Below, in pieces: positions 19,443-28,270 of a DNA stretch of 64,000 nucleotides. The first letter of the stretch is position 1. Every line of letters starts with the position of its first letter. Location: NCBI GenBank assembly GCA_043788745.1, contig JAYVTO010000217.1, positions 4,159-68,158 on the forward strand, in the 5' to 3' direction. The notes under the pieces were generated by a model. It searched no databases. It saw only the letters and a list, made by a program, of their open reading frames with translations, and was not told where the DNA came from. This stretch comes from JBBQWZ01 sp043788745. GTDB taxonomy: Bacteria; Acidobacteriota; Terriglobia; Bryobacterales; Bryobacteraceae. The position numbers and the translations under genes are program-made.

Positions 19443-20180
19443 CTACAAGCCCAGCCGGTGTTTTAACTCCTTCGCTCGATCCCGGCTCACGTCCAGTTCG
19501 ACGCCGTTCTTCAGCTTGATTCGCCAGGTTCCGGAAAACCATGGCATCATCTCCTGCACGTGCTCAAGTTGCACAAGATCGCCGCGACTGACGCGCAGGA
19601 AACCCATATCGGCAAGCATCTCTTCGAGTTCGGCGATGGTTCGATCCACTAGAAAGCGTTCCGCCATCGTGTGCGCGAAGACGAGCTTGTCGTCAATCGA
19701 AATGTAGAGGACATCGGGCGGTGAGAGCAGCAGAATCCGCTTGCCCTTCCGCACGGCGAGTTTCGTGAGCGGCGGATGCAACGCCGCCAGCACGGCGCGC
19801 AGCGGAGCCGTAGGCGCGCCGGCACGTAGAGCCTCGCGAAGGCGCTCCACAGTCTTGCGGACGCGATCCGCCTGGATGGGTTTCAGCAAGTAGTCGGCGG
19901 CGTTCGCTTCAAACGCCTTCACGGCAAACTGGTCGAAGGCAGTCGCGAATACAATGCGCGGCGGGTTCGCGCCGAGTTGACGAACAACTTCGAGGCCATT
20001 TAGCCCAGGCATTTCAATATCGAGGAAAACCACGTCGGGCGCTTGTTCCGCGATCTGCTCCAGCGCCTCGACGCCGTTGCGCGCCTCGCCGACGATGACG
20101 ATGTCCGGCATCCCGGCGAGCAAACGCGTGAGGTGCACGCGCGCCGGATCTTCGTCGTCGACGATGAGCGCACGCATCAC
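19443..20180 (-). CDS. LytTR-type response regulator
   Basis: 245 residues. The receiver domain has the expected acidic pair (DDEDPARVHL at the N-terminus) and the phosphoacceptor in DVVFLDIEMPG, with the Thr/Ser and Lys switch positions (ATAFDQFAVKAF and LLKPIQ). A LytTR DNA-binding domain follows from roughly residue 145 (AVRKGKRILLLSPPDVLYIS ... FLRVSRGDLVQLEHVQEM). It overlaps the histidine-kinase gene by four bases, so the two form a LytS/LytR-type two-component system. Confidence 0.93.
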   Translation of the reverse strand: MMRALIVDDEDPARVHLTRLLAGMPDIVIVGEARNGVEALEQIAEQAPDVVFLDIEMPGLNGLEVVRQLGANPPRIVFATAFDQFAVKAFEANAADYLLKPIQADRVRKTVERLREALRAGAPTAPLRAVLAALHPPLTKLAVRKGKRILLLSPPDVLYISIDDKLVFAHTMAERFLVDRTIAELEEMLADMGFLRVSRGDLVQLEHVQEMMPWFSGTWRIKLKNGVELDVSRDRAKELKHRLGL

Positions 20181-21268
20181 GGGCGTTTCTCCATTGGCAT
20201 TCGGATGGTCACCTGCACCTGGCCGTCCTTCTCTTGAACCGTAACAACCGAGTCATGCAACCGCAACCGCTCCCGCACGTTATACAGTGCGTGGCCTGGT
20301 TTCCAGAGATTCGAAGGATCAAGATGGCCTTCCATTGGATTCGAAACCACTAGTTCGCAGCGTACGCCATTCCGGCGCACCGCGACCTCGACCGTGCCGC
20401 CTTCGACGAGCTTCGCAATTCCGTGCCGGACCGCATTTTCAACGAGCGGCTGCAACGTAAGGCCTGGCAGCCGCAGGTCGTCGATAGGCTCGTCCGGGAG
20501 GCGAACGGATAGACGCGTCGAGAAGCGTGCCTGCTCCAGTTTCAAGTAGTTCGACGCGAATACCAATTCTTCTTCGAGTGTTCTTAGGTCGCCTTGCGCC
20601 GAATCGAGCGCGTAGCGAAACATGTCGGCAAGCCGGCCCACCGCATCCTGCGCCGCCCGTGGATCCGCCGCAATCAGCGCTGAGATCGTATTCAGTGTGT
20701 TGAAGAAAAAATGCGGCTGGATCTGCGCTTGCAGTGCGAGTGCCTGCGCTCGCAACGCCAGGACCTCCTGCTGCCGCGCTTCGGACTCCGCCCGCTGCAC
20801 TTGCGTCCGCAGGCGTTGGAAGGCACCGACAACCAACGTCATCACCGCGCCCGCCATAGCCTCAAAAACCAGTACGAGCGCAACGTATTCCCGCCCCGCA
20901 AACTCGAATTCCGGAATGAACGCGACTTTCCACGTGGCGATCACAAAACCCAGCGTCGCACCGATCGCGCCGCCGAGCGCAAGCACCCATCTCCGAAACG
21001 ACTCAGGCAGACCCTCCACCTGCTTGCGTAAAAACTGCAGCGCCAATCCACACGTGAAGTAGAACGAGAGCGAAAACTGCGCGCCGAGAATCATCGTCAC
21101 GCCGATCTCGCTCATCAGCGGCAGCCGCCTCAATCCAAGCGTCGTGAACAAAGTCGAGACAACGGCGCCGAACAGCATGCCGAAGAGAATCGCGCTCAGG
21201 ACGCGCGTCGTCAGTTGCGTCAAGCTACGTGGCCGCGGCGAGTTCCAGAAATGAAATAACCATCGCAT
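20177..21268 (-). CDS. LytS-family sensor histidine kinase
   Basis: 363 residues. About four transmembrane helices occupy the first 150 residues (TRVLSAILFGMLFGAVVSTLF, IGVTMILGAQFSLSFYF, RRWVLALGGAIGATLGFVIA, YVALVLVFEAMAGAVMTLVVG). A coiled linker (QVQRAESEARQQEVLALRAQ) leads to the His-kinase motif QAQIQPHFFFNTLNTISALI, where the His is the autophosphorylation site, and then an ATPase domain (LVENAVRHGIAKLVEGG). No extracellular sensor domain is apparent, so it probably senses within the membrane. A GGGAG ribosome site sits just after the stop of the upstream gene (13 bases), and the next gene is its cognate LytTR regulator with a four-base overlap. Confidence 0.92.
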   Translation of the reverse strand: MRWLFHFWNSPRPRSLTQLTTRVLSAILFGMLFGAVVSTLFTTLGLRRLPLMSEIGVTMILGAQFSLSFYFTCGLALQFLRKQVEGLPESFRRWVLALGGAIGATLGFVIATWKVAFIPEFEFAGREYVALVLVFEAMAGAVMTLVVGAFQRLRTQVQRAESEARQQEVLALRAQALALQAQIQPHFFFNTLNTISALIAADPRAAQDAVGRLADMFRYALDSAQGDLRTLEEELVFASNYLKLEQARFSTRLSVRLPDEPIDDLRLPGLTLQPLVENAVRHGIAKLVEGGTVEVAVRRNGVRCELVVSNPMEGHLDPSNLWKPGHALYNVRERLRLHDSVVTVQEKDGQVQVTIRMPMEKRP

Positions 21269-21281
21269 GAGAATGGCTCCC

Positions 21282-22181
21282 TTACTTTACTGCCGATTTC
21301 AGAACCGATTCGAAAACGTCGTCCGGAACCAGACCGCCGCCGAGTCGCGAACCCGCCGGCAGCACGGTGAATAGCTCAAGGCCCACCTGTTCGGCCGTCC
21401 CGCTCTGCGCCGGCTTGCCGTACACGCTCGACGTCATACTGCGATGCGCGGACCCGTCGAAGAAGTTGTTCAGCGCGACCTTGTCTTTCCACCACGTCAG
21501 CAGCACCGCCATCCCCGGCCGATCGACGCTCTGCAGTAAGTGCATGCCGAGCAAGCCAGACAGATTCTTCATCGCATCGACGATAAATGCCATCCGTTCT
21601 TTGGTGATGTTCTCTCCGGGAAGCATCACGGTCGCTGCTGCCATCAGCGGCGCGACGTCGAGACTGACCATTTCAAAACGATCCGGCATCGGCCGGCCGG
21701 ATGGGTCAAAGGCAACCGCAGGCTGCCGCATCTTGGCAAGTTCCTGGGCAGCATGCTTGCCCGCGCCGCTGTTTGGCGCAAGTTCTACCGCCTTTTCGAA
21801 GGTCGCGCGGTCGCGCGTGTTCATTCCCAGAAGGGCGTAGGTGCGGGCTTGTTGCTCTGGATTCAGCGTTGCAAACTCCTGGTGGCGAATCACCCACTCA
21901 AGATCCTTGCGAGCGATCGCCGCCTTGTTGAGAAACGGCGGCATCTGTCCGTACATCATTGCGCGCGCCTGCCGGACCGCAAAGTTGTCTGGGGCCTCCG
22001 CAACAGCGCGGTCGTAATCGGCGAACGCCTCCGCCATCAACGTATTCGCCGGGCCGAAATCGCCCTTCCGGGCCAGTTCGCCAGCCTTCTGCATCTTCGA
22101 TTGCGCGCGATCCAGCAGCACCTTAGGATCTTCTGCAGCAAGCACGCCGATGGTTACGAGAGTAAGGAGCAGGTGTTTCAT
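21282..22181 (-). CDS. secreted hypothetical protein, TPR-like N-terminus
   Basis: 299 residues from ATG at 22181; upstream extension of the frame is not supported and overlaps the methyltransferase. Signal peptide MKHLLLTLVTIGVLAAEDP. The N-terminal half is helical and TPR-like (ALARKGDFGPANTLMAEAF..DYDRAVAEAPDNF and ERATFEKAVELAPNSG). The C-terminal half reads like an alpha/beta barrel half (QSVDRPGMAVLLTWWKDK..LNNFFDGSAHR), reminiscent of ABM/dimeric ferredoxin-like folds. No catalytic residues are identified. It precedes the LytS/LytR pair with 13 bases between it and the kinase, so it may supply or modulate the signal; this is inference. Confidence 0.6.
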   Translation of the reverse strand: MKHLLLTLVTIGVLAAEDPKVLLDRAQSKMQKAGELARKGDFGPANTLMAEAFADYDRAVAEAPDNFAVRQARAMMYGQMPPFLNKAAIARKDLEWVIRHQEFATLNPEQQARTYALLGMNTRDRATFEKAVELAPNSGAGKHAAQELAKMRQPAVAFDPSGRPMPDRFEMVSLDVAPLMAAATVMLPGENITKERMAFIVDAMKNLSGLLGMHLLQSVDRPGMAVLLTWWKDKVALNNFFDGSAHRSMTSSVYGKPAQSGTAEQVGLELFTVLPAGSRLGGGLVPDDVFESVLKSAVK

Positions 22182-22255
22182 GGCCCCAGTCTGCAGCCAG
22201 GCTGCCGGCACAGTATCCGCTTTCGGACGAACGGTCGAAAAACCGCCCCGACCCG

Positions 22256-23410
22256 TTAGACGCGCCCGAGGTTTCGCCCGATCTTCACCCAGCGCCGACT
22301 GCGAAGTTTCTCCAATTCGGCGCGTGCCTGGGCAGCTTCCTCTTGAAGCTTCAGCGCCCATTCCGAACGTTCGTCGAACTCGCCCTTCAGCTTCGTCGCC
22401 AAATCGACGTGGTGGTCGAGATCCTTCTCGAGCGAGCGAGCCCACGCCGTGCGCTCCTCAAGCTGCTTCTCTAATCGCTCCGCCCACTTCGTCCGATCGA
22501 TGAGATCCGCAGTGAGCTGCTTTTCGCGATTGATCATCCATGTGCGGATCTCGTCCGTTTCCGCGACCCGCTCCTTGATCTCGTCTTTCAAGCCGCGAAT
22601 CTTCGCGAACATCTCCCGATACCCAAGCACCAATTCGGCAACGTCGTTGGCCTCGTATACGAAAGCCCCCTTGCGCGCTGCGATGGGCAACGACCAATTC
22701 TCATGCGCCGGAACGCCGAATTCCGCGCAGGGTTCCGCCGCGATGCGAACGCTCGAGAAACCAATACCGGTCAGGATCTCGCGCAAGGCGCGCTCGCTAT
22801 AGCGCCGCATCTCGAGCGTCGACCCGCCACCGCCGTGAAACACCAGATTGTCGAACGTCTCGATGCGGCCATCCCTTGTTCGGTTGATAAGAACAAGGCC
22901 GCTGCGCAATTCCGCAATGTTGAAATCGTGGAGCTCCGGGAAGTGCTCATGCGTCGCTGCTTCAAGCGTGTACGGCACTGTTAACAACAGAACCCCGCGC
23001 GGCTTCAGCATGCGAAACAGCGTCTCGAACCCACGCTCAGGCGGCGGCGGAACGTGCTCCATCACCTCGCTCGATACGATGAAGTCGTATTGCCCGAAGT
23101 GACGCTCGTCCATCGCGATCACGTCGAAGCGCAGCTCCTTGTGGTAGTAGGTATTGGTGTAGGAAAAGCGATCGGCGAGTGCCTCTGCAAAGTCCGGGGA
23201 GTCGCTCATTCCAAGCCCGCGCAGGCCCTTCCTGCGGGGCATCTCACTCATCGGCACGCTGACGCCGAACAATTCAACCGACAAGAGATGGATCAATCCG
23301 CGCAATCGCACGGTTGACCGGCAGCGCATACAGCTTGCAACTTCGCGGCCAAGCGATTCCAGTTCCGCCTGGTTCTCCGTCCCGCACAAATTGCAAACAA
23401 AAGTGGTCAT
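22256..23410 (-). CDS. class I SAM methyltransferase with zinc ribbon and coiled-coil tail
   Basis: 384 residues. An N-terminal Cys4 zinc ribbon (VCNLCGT ... ASCMRCRSTVR) comes first. A methyltransferase core follows, but the SAM-binding loop is modified: GLGMSDSPDFAEAL is the first motif, and DVIAMDERHFGQYDFIVSSEVMEHVPPP holds the motif-II/III acidic residues. From about residue 265 to the end is a long charged heptad coiled coil (AETDEIRTWMINREKQL, LEKQLEERTAWARSLE). The zinc ribbon with a methyltransferase and coiled coil resembles enzymes in polysaccharide or surface-glycan clusters that act on sugars. It overlaps the GT39-like gene by four bases (23407-23410) and is translated after it. 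Confidence 0.78.
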   Translation of the reverse strand: MTTFVCNLCGTENQAELESLGREVASCMRCRSTVRLRGLIHLLSVELFGVSVPMSEMPRRKGLRGLGMSDSPDFAEALADRFSYTNTYYHKELRFDVIAMDERHFGQYDFIVSSEVMEHVPPPPERGFETLFRMLKPRGVLLLTVPYTLEAATHEHFPELHDFNIAELRSGLVLINRTRDGRIETFDNLVFHGGGGSTLEMRRYSERALREILTGIGFSSVRIAAEPCAEFGVPAHENWSLPIAARKGAFVYEANDVAELVLGYREMFAKIRGLKDEIKERVAETDEIRTWMINREKQLTADLIDRTKWAERLEKQLEERTAWARSLEKDLDHHVDLATKLKGEFDERSEWALKLQEEAAQARAELEKLRSRRWVKIGRNLGRV

Positions 23411-24978
23411 CGGGAAGCCTTGGGACGGAATCGGAAGATCTCAAAAACGGCCCGTCCATTCCGATCGTAAATCGTTTGAAGAAGTACCCGCTCGCGGTTG
23501 TAGCCGGCCGCGATCTCGCCAAGCCGCGTTGCACCCCCCGCGCGGATCTCGTTACCTGCCGTGTGTGTAACAAAAATGTTGTTTTCGTTGGTAACAATGT
23601 GCACGAGCTGTTTGTTGTCCGATGCAAGATCATCTGCGCCGGCGAACGTCAGGCGGCAGGATCCCTCGGTGAGTAATTCAACCGTCTCGACGATGCCCCA
23701 ATCAAGCGCCACAAGATTCGCCGCTTTTTGCTTCTGCAGCGCCTCCGTCAGCGGTCGAATCGCGTCGGTCCATCGTAAGCCGGGTCCGTTCCGGACAAGG
23801 TCAACGAACGTTTGATTGGTGACAAGCAAGCCAACCACGCAAACAAGCGCCGCAACGTACGGCCCGAAGCGCGATTGCGCCAGCACCAGCGCGATCACAA
23901 AAAGATGCGCTGGCCACAACAGAATCACGTGGTGCGCGGCCGCGCCGGCACCGGCAGTCACAGCCATCTGCAGCCACGTCACCGCCATAAATACAAACGC
24001 GAATAACGCCGGCCGCCGGATGCTCCTGAGAAACGGCACCGCCAGCAGCGAAAGCAGGAACGCGACCTCCGTCACATTCACGCGCAGAGAGCCGCACCAA
24101 CGGCTGACGCGAAACGCAGCGCGTTCGATCATCGAGTGCGGTTGACCCGGCTTCGGCCCCGGTTCCTCAGCGACAAAGAACCCAAAGCCCACGGTCCCGC
24201 TCATCGTCGCATGGATCAATACCGATTTCCCAAGCGCGTCCACCGTCTGCACGTTCGCATTGGCCCGCAGCGTTTCTGCAGGCTTCGCGATATTGTACGT
24301 CAAGAGCGGCAATGCTCCAAGCCCGAGTCCAAGCGTGGCAACCAAAACGTTCTGCCACGACAGGCGCTTCAAAACCTCGCGCGGATAGATCGTAAGCGCC
24401 GCTGCCGCGAGTCCAACAAAGACCCAGACGAACAACGCTTTGTCCCACAACCCGACGCCAAAAAGAAAGAACCCCAGCGCAAGCCAGATCCGCCGTCCGT
24501 CGCGACAGAAGCGCAGCAGTAACAGAATGCCGCCAAGCTTAAATAAATGCTGAAGTGCAACGAAGCCGAAATCGATGGTTTCCGTCAACAGGAACGCAGT
24601 GTCGGTTGCCAGCAGCGCGGCACCTATCCAGGCCGCGCGCTCGCCCGCCACATCGCGCAGCAGCCTCCAGAACAGCGAGAGCGTCGCCAAACCCATCAGC
24701 AAAGTAGGCAGGCGCACCGGCATTTCCGACGGCGGCCAGATCGCGAAGATCCCGTTGAACAGCCACGTCTTCGTCGCGCCCAGATAGCTCAGGATCATCA
24801 CCGGAATTTCCACGCCGCCGAAATTCCAGGAATAGAGCGGAGATCCGCCCTCAAAAATTCCGTTGGTGATCAGTGCTTCATCAACCTCGATACCAAGGCG
24901 CGGAATGATAGCCAACCCCGGCAGCAGGAAGGCTGCCGCAAATACACTCGCAAGAAGCCAGCGATGAATTGGACGCAA
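23407..24978 (-). CDS. GT39-like membrane glycosyltransferase
   Basis: 523 residues. The first periplasmic loop carries the acidic motif of GT-C enzymes (IPRLGIEVDEALITNGIFEGG), followed by about ten hydrophobic helices (LPTLLMGLATLSLFWRLL, WIGAALLATDTAFLLTE, LALGFFLFGVGLWDKALF). The C-terminal ~130 residues are soluble and likely periplasmic. It uses a lipid-linked sugar donor; the acceptor is unknown. It is translationally coupled by four bases with the zinc-ribbon methyltransferase gene that follows it. The divergent BNR protein gene starts about 100 bases upstream. Confidence 0.82.
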   Translation of the reverse strand: MRPIHRWLLASVFAAAFLLPGLAIIPRLGIEVDEALITNGIFEGGSPLYSWNFGGVEIPVMILSYLGATKTWLFNGIFAIWPPSEMPVRLPTLLMGLATLSLFWRLLRDVAGERAAWIGAALLATDTAFLLTETIDFGFVALQHLFKLGGILLLLRFCRDGRRIWLALGFFLFGVGLWDKALFVWVFVGLAAAALTIYPREVLKRLSWQNVLVATLGLGLGALPLLTYNIAKPAETLRANANVQTVDALGKSVLIHATMSGTVGFGFFVAEEPGPKPGQPHSMIERAAFRVSRWCGSLRVNVTEVAFLLSLLAVPFLRSIRRPALFAFVFMAVTWLQMAVTAGAGAAAHHVILLWPAHLFVIALVLAQSRFGPYVAALVCVVGLLVTNQTFVDLVRNGPGLRWTDAIRPLTEALQKQKAANLVALDWGIVETVELLTEGSCRLTFAGADDLASDNKQLVHIVTNENNIFVTHTAGNEIRAGGATRLGEIAAGYNRERVLLQTIYDRNGRAVFEIFRFRPKASR

Positions 24979-25079
24979 GCTCCTATCCTACTAGGCCATC
25001 CGTGCAGTGACAGCCATCGTAGTCGCCGCGGTGCGAACGGCAGCGAAATCGACCGTTCGAGATGGTACCATTTCGATCT

Positions 25080-28000
25080 ATGAAGCCCGCACTCGCTTTG
25101 TTGTTTGTTGCTGTCTCCCTTCTCCCGGCGCAGAATCTGACCAAAGACCTTCGATGGCGGCAAATTGGGCCGTTTCGCGGAGGGCGCGCAGTCGCTGTCG
25201 CCGGCTCAACGGCGCAACGCGACGTTTTCTACTTTGGTGCGACTGGCGGCGGGATCTGGAAGACGACAGACGCCGGCGCGAGTTGGGAGCCAGTTGCCGA
25301 TGGGCAGCTTGGCACGGGATCGGTCGGCGCGATTTCGGTTTCTGAGTCGGACCCCAATGTGATCTATGCGGGCATGGGCGAGGCCTGCATTCGCGGAAAT
25401 GCGTCGCATGGCGATGGCGTGTACAAGTCCGTCGATGGCGGCAAGACGTGGAAGAATGTCGGTCTCAAGGAGACGCAACACATCGGCGCGATCCGCATCC
25501 ATCCGAAGAATCCGGACGTGGTGTATGTCGCGGCGTTGGGGCATCAATTTGGCGCGAACCCGGAACGCGGCGTGTATCGCTCAACGGACGGCGGCAAGAC
25601 GTGGAAGCAGATTCTAACGCGTGGTCCAAAGGCGGGCGCGGTGGATCTTTCGATGGACGCGACAAACGCAAACGTGATCTACGCGGCCCTCTGGGAAGTC
25701 TATCGGACCGCGTATTCGCTCGAAAGCGGCGGGCCCGGAAGCGGTATTTGGAAGTCGACCGACGGCGGCGATACCTGGACCGACTTGACGCATGCCCCGG
25801 GCATGCCGCTCGGCATCCAAGGGCGCATCGGCGTGAGTGTCTCGCCCGCGAATCCGGAGCGCGTTTGGGCAATTGTAGAGGCCGACGACGGCGGCGTGTT
25901 TCGTTCCGAGAATGCCGGCCGCACGTGGGCCAAAGTGAATTCCGATCGCAATCTGCGGCAGCGCGCCTGGTATTACACACACATTCTGGCCGATCCGTTG
26001 TTGCCGAATCGCGTGTATGTGTTGAACACTAGTCTCTACAAGTCGGACGACGGCGGGCGCACGTACGCGGCAATTCGCGAACCGCACGGGGACAATCACG
26101 GCATCTGGATCGATCCCAAAGACAACAGCCGCGTGATCAACTCGAACGACGGCGGCGCGAACGTTTCGTTCAACGGCGGCAGCACATGGAGTCCGCAGAA
26201 TCAGCAGCCGACAGCGCAGTTCTACCGCGTGAATCTCGACAACGATTTCCCGTATAACGTGTATGGCGCACAGCAGGATAACTCGACGGTAAAGACGCCG
26301 TCGCGCGGCACCGGCGGAGGCATTACCGAGAAAGACTGGTACGACGTAGGCGGCGGCGAGAGCGGCTGGATTGCCTACGACCCTCGTGACACGAACGTCG
26401 TGTACGCGGGTTCATACGGCGGGTTGATCACGCGCTACGACCGGCGCGTGGGGCAACGGCGCGACATCAATCCGTGGCCCGACAATCCGATGGGGCATCC
26501 GGCCAGCGACCTGAAGTATCGCTTCCAGTGGAACTTTCCGCTGATGATTTCGCCCCACGATTCGACGGTTATGTACACCGCGGCGCAATCGGTGTTCAAG
26601 TCGACGAACGAGGGGCAGAGCTGGGAACTGATCTCCGGCGACTTGACTCGCAACGATCGCGCGCGGCAAGGGTCGTCCGGCGGCCCGCTGACGAAGGACA
26701 ACACGAGCATCGAGTATTACTGCACGATCTTCACGATCGCGGAATCGACGATCACAAAAGGCCTACTGTGGGTTGGCAGCGATGACGGTCTCGTGCACGT
26801 CTCCCGAGACGGCGGTAAGAAATGGGACAACATAACTCCGAAGGATCTGCCGGAGTGGTCGCAGATCAATTCGATCGAGGCTTCGCCGAACGAACCGGGC
26901 ACAGCATACGTGGCGGCCACGCTCTACAAGGCCGACGACTATCGGCCGCTGCTCTACAAGACCAACGACTATGGCAAGACCTGGACCAAGATCGTCAACG
27001 GGATTCCGGCGAACGCCTTCACGCGCGTGATCCGCGAGGACCCGAATCAAAAAGGCTTTCTGACCGCGGGCACGGAGACGGGCCTCTACATGTCGACCGA
27101 CGACGGTGCGAACTGGCAGTCGATGCAGTTCAACCTGCCCGTTGTTCCGATTACGGACCTCGCCTATCACAAACGCGATAAGGAACTGGTCGCCGCGACG
27201 CAGGGCCGCGCGTTCTGGATCTTCGACGATCTCCCCTTGCTGTATCAGATGAACGACGCGGTCAAAACCGTAGACGTGCACCTGTTCGCGCCGAAGGAAG
27301 TGTATCGCGGCGGTGGCGGCGGTCGCGGAGGCGGGCAGCGTGGCGGCGGTGCCGCGGGCGCGAATCCAGCGGCGGGCACGGTTGTCTACTACTCACTGAG
27401 GAATCGCGCCGAGGGCGAGTTGACACTCGAACTCCTTGACGAAAAGGGCACAGTAATCCGGAAGGTTTCGAGCAAAGCCGAGGAAGATTCTCCCCAGCGT
27501 CGCGGCCCTGCGGCCGGGGATGACGAGGAGGGCTTCGGGCCTCCGCCTCCAGCGCGCGTGACCGCGAATGCGGGCATGAACCGCTTCGTTTGGGACATGC
27601 GGTATCCGGACGCAACGACCTTTCCGAACCTCATCATGTGGGCGGGCAGCACCCGCGGCCCGCTTGTTGCTCCCGGCAAGTATTCGGTGCGGCTGACGGT
27701 GGACGCGAAGACACAGACGCAGCCGTTTGTGGTGTTGAAGGATCTGCGTGTGAAGGCATCGATTGAGGACTTGCAGAAGCAAGCGGCGCTCAGCGTCCAG
27801 TTGCGCGACAAGCTTTCGCAGGCGAATGAAGGCGTAATCCGGATTCGCGACGTCCGCAAGCAGGTGACCGATTACGCGGATCGCCTGAAGGACGATGCGT
27901 CCGCGAAGAAGGTTGTCGATGCAGCAAAGGAGTTAGCGAAGAAGCTGACCACGGTCGAAGAAGAGCTGTATCAAACGAAGAACCAGAGCGGCCAGGATCC

Positions 28001-28226
28001 GCTGAATTATCCGATCAAGCTCAACAACAAGGTCGCGGCCTTGCTCGGCGTAGTGCAGAGCGCGGACTTCGCTCCGACGGCGCAATCGTACATGGTGTAC
28101 GAGGGGCTCGCGAGCGAAGTAAACGCCCAGCTAAAGTCGCTCGACGGGTTGCTAAAGACTGACCTGCCGGCGTTCAACAAACTGGCGCGGGATTCGAATG
28201 TCCCGGCCGTGATTCTCAAGAAGTGA
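25080..28226 (+). CDS. secreted BNR/sortilin-like beta-propeller protein
   Basis: 1048 residues from ATG at 25080; a second ATG 18 bases upstream (25062) is less likely because it spoils the signal peptide MKPALALLFVAVSLLPAQ. At least ten copies of the Asp-box type turn (S-x-D-x-G-x-T-W: STDGGKTWKQI, SVDGGKTWKNV, STDGGDTWTDL, SENAGRTWAKV, SRDGGKKWDNI, STDDGANWQSM) form one or two large propellers, as in VPS10/sortilin and xyloglucanase-type proteins. The last 250 residues leave the propeller (Gly-rich linker GGGGRGGGQRGGGAAG, then a fibronectin-like and a helical tail). It is probably exported and binds or degrades large substrates; no catalytic pair is assigned. Confidence 0.85.
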   Translation: MKPALALLFVAVSLLPAQNLTKDLRWRQIGPFRGGRAVAVAGSTAQRDVFYFGATGGGIWKTTDAGASWEPVADGQLGTGSVGAISVSESDPNVIYAGMGEACIRGNASHGDGVYKSVDGGKTWKNVGLKETQHIGAIRIHPKNPDVVYVAALGHQFGANPERGVYRSTDGGKTWKQILTRGPKAGAVDLSMDATNANVIYAALWEVYRTAYSLESGGPGSGIWKSTDGGDTWTDLTHAPGMPLGIQGRIGVSVSPANPERVWAIVEADDGGVFRSENAGRTWAKVNSDRNLRQRAWYYTHILADPLLPNRVYVLNTSLYKSDDGGRTYAAIREPHGDNHGIWIDPKDNSRVINSNDGGANVSFNGGSTWSPQNQQPTAQFYRVNLDNDFPYNVYGAQQDNSTVKTPSRGTGGGITEKDWYDVGGGESGWIAYDPRDTNVVYAGSYGGLITRYDRRVGQRRDINPWPDNPMGHPASDLKYRFQWNFPLMISPHDSTVMYTAAQSVFKSTNEGQSWELISGDLTRNDRARQGSSGGPLTKDNTSIEYYCTIFTIAESTITKGLLWVGSDDGLVHVSRDGGKKWDNITPKDLPEWSQINSIEASPNEPGTAYVAATLYKADDYRPLLYKTNDYGKTWTKIVNGIPANAFTRVIREDPNQKGFLTAGTETGLYMSTDDGANWQSMQFNLPVVPITDLAYHKRDKELVAATQGRAFWIFDDLPLLYQMNDAVKTVDVHLFAPKEVYRGGGGGRGGGQRGGGAAGANPAAGTVVYYSLRNRAEGELTLELLDEKGTVIRKVSSKAEEDSPQRRGPAAGDDEEGFGPPPPARVTANAGMNRFVWDMRYPDATTFPNLIMWAGSTRGPLVAPGKYSVRLTVDAKTQTQPFVVLKDLRVKASIEDLQKQAALSVQLRDKLSQANEGVIRIRDVRKQVTDYADRLKDDASAKKVVDAAKELAKKLTTVEEELYQTKNQSGQDPLNYPIKLNNKVAALLGVVQSADFAPTAQSYMVYEGLASEVNAQLKSLDGLLKTDLPAFNKLARDSNVPAVILKK

Positions 28227-28270
28227 CCGGAGGTCACGGTAAACGAAGTGACCGGAGGTCACGGTAAACG
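28221..28270 (+). repeat. two perfect tandem copies of a 25-bp unit carrying a Shine-Dalgarno hairpin
   Basis: Copies at 28221-28245 and 28246-28270 are identical. Each contains GTGACC-GGA-GGTCAC, a six-base perfect stem with a three-base loop, and GGAGGT lies across loop and 3' arm. The first copy includes the stop codon of the BNR gene (TGA at 28224-28226). The second places GGAGGT (28254-28259) 11 bases before the ATG at 28271. Either hairpin could hide the ribosome site of the downstream gene. Confidence 0.85.
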
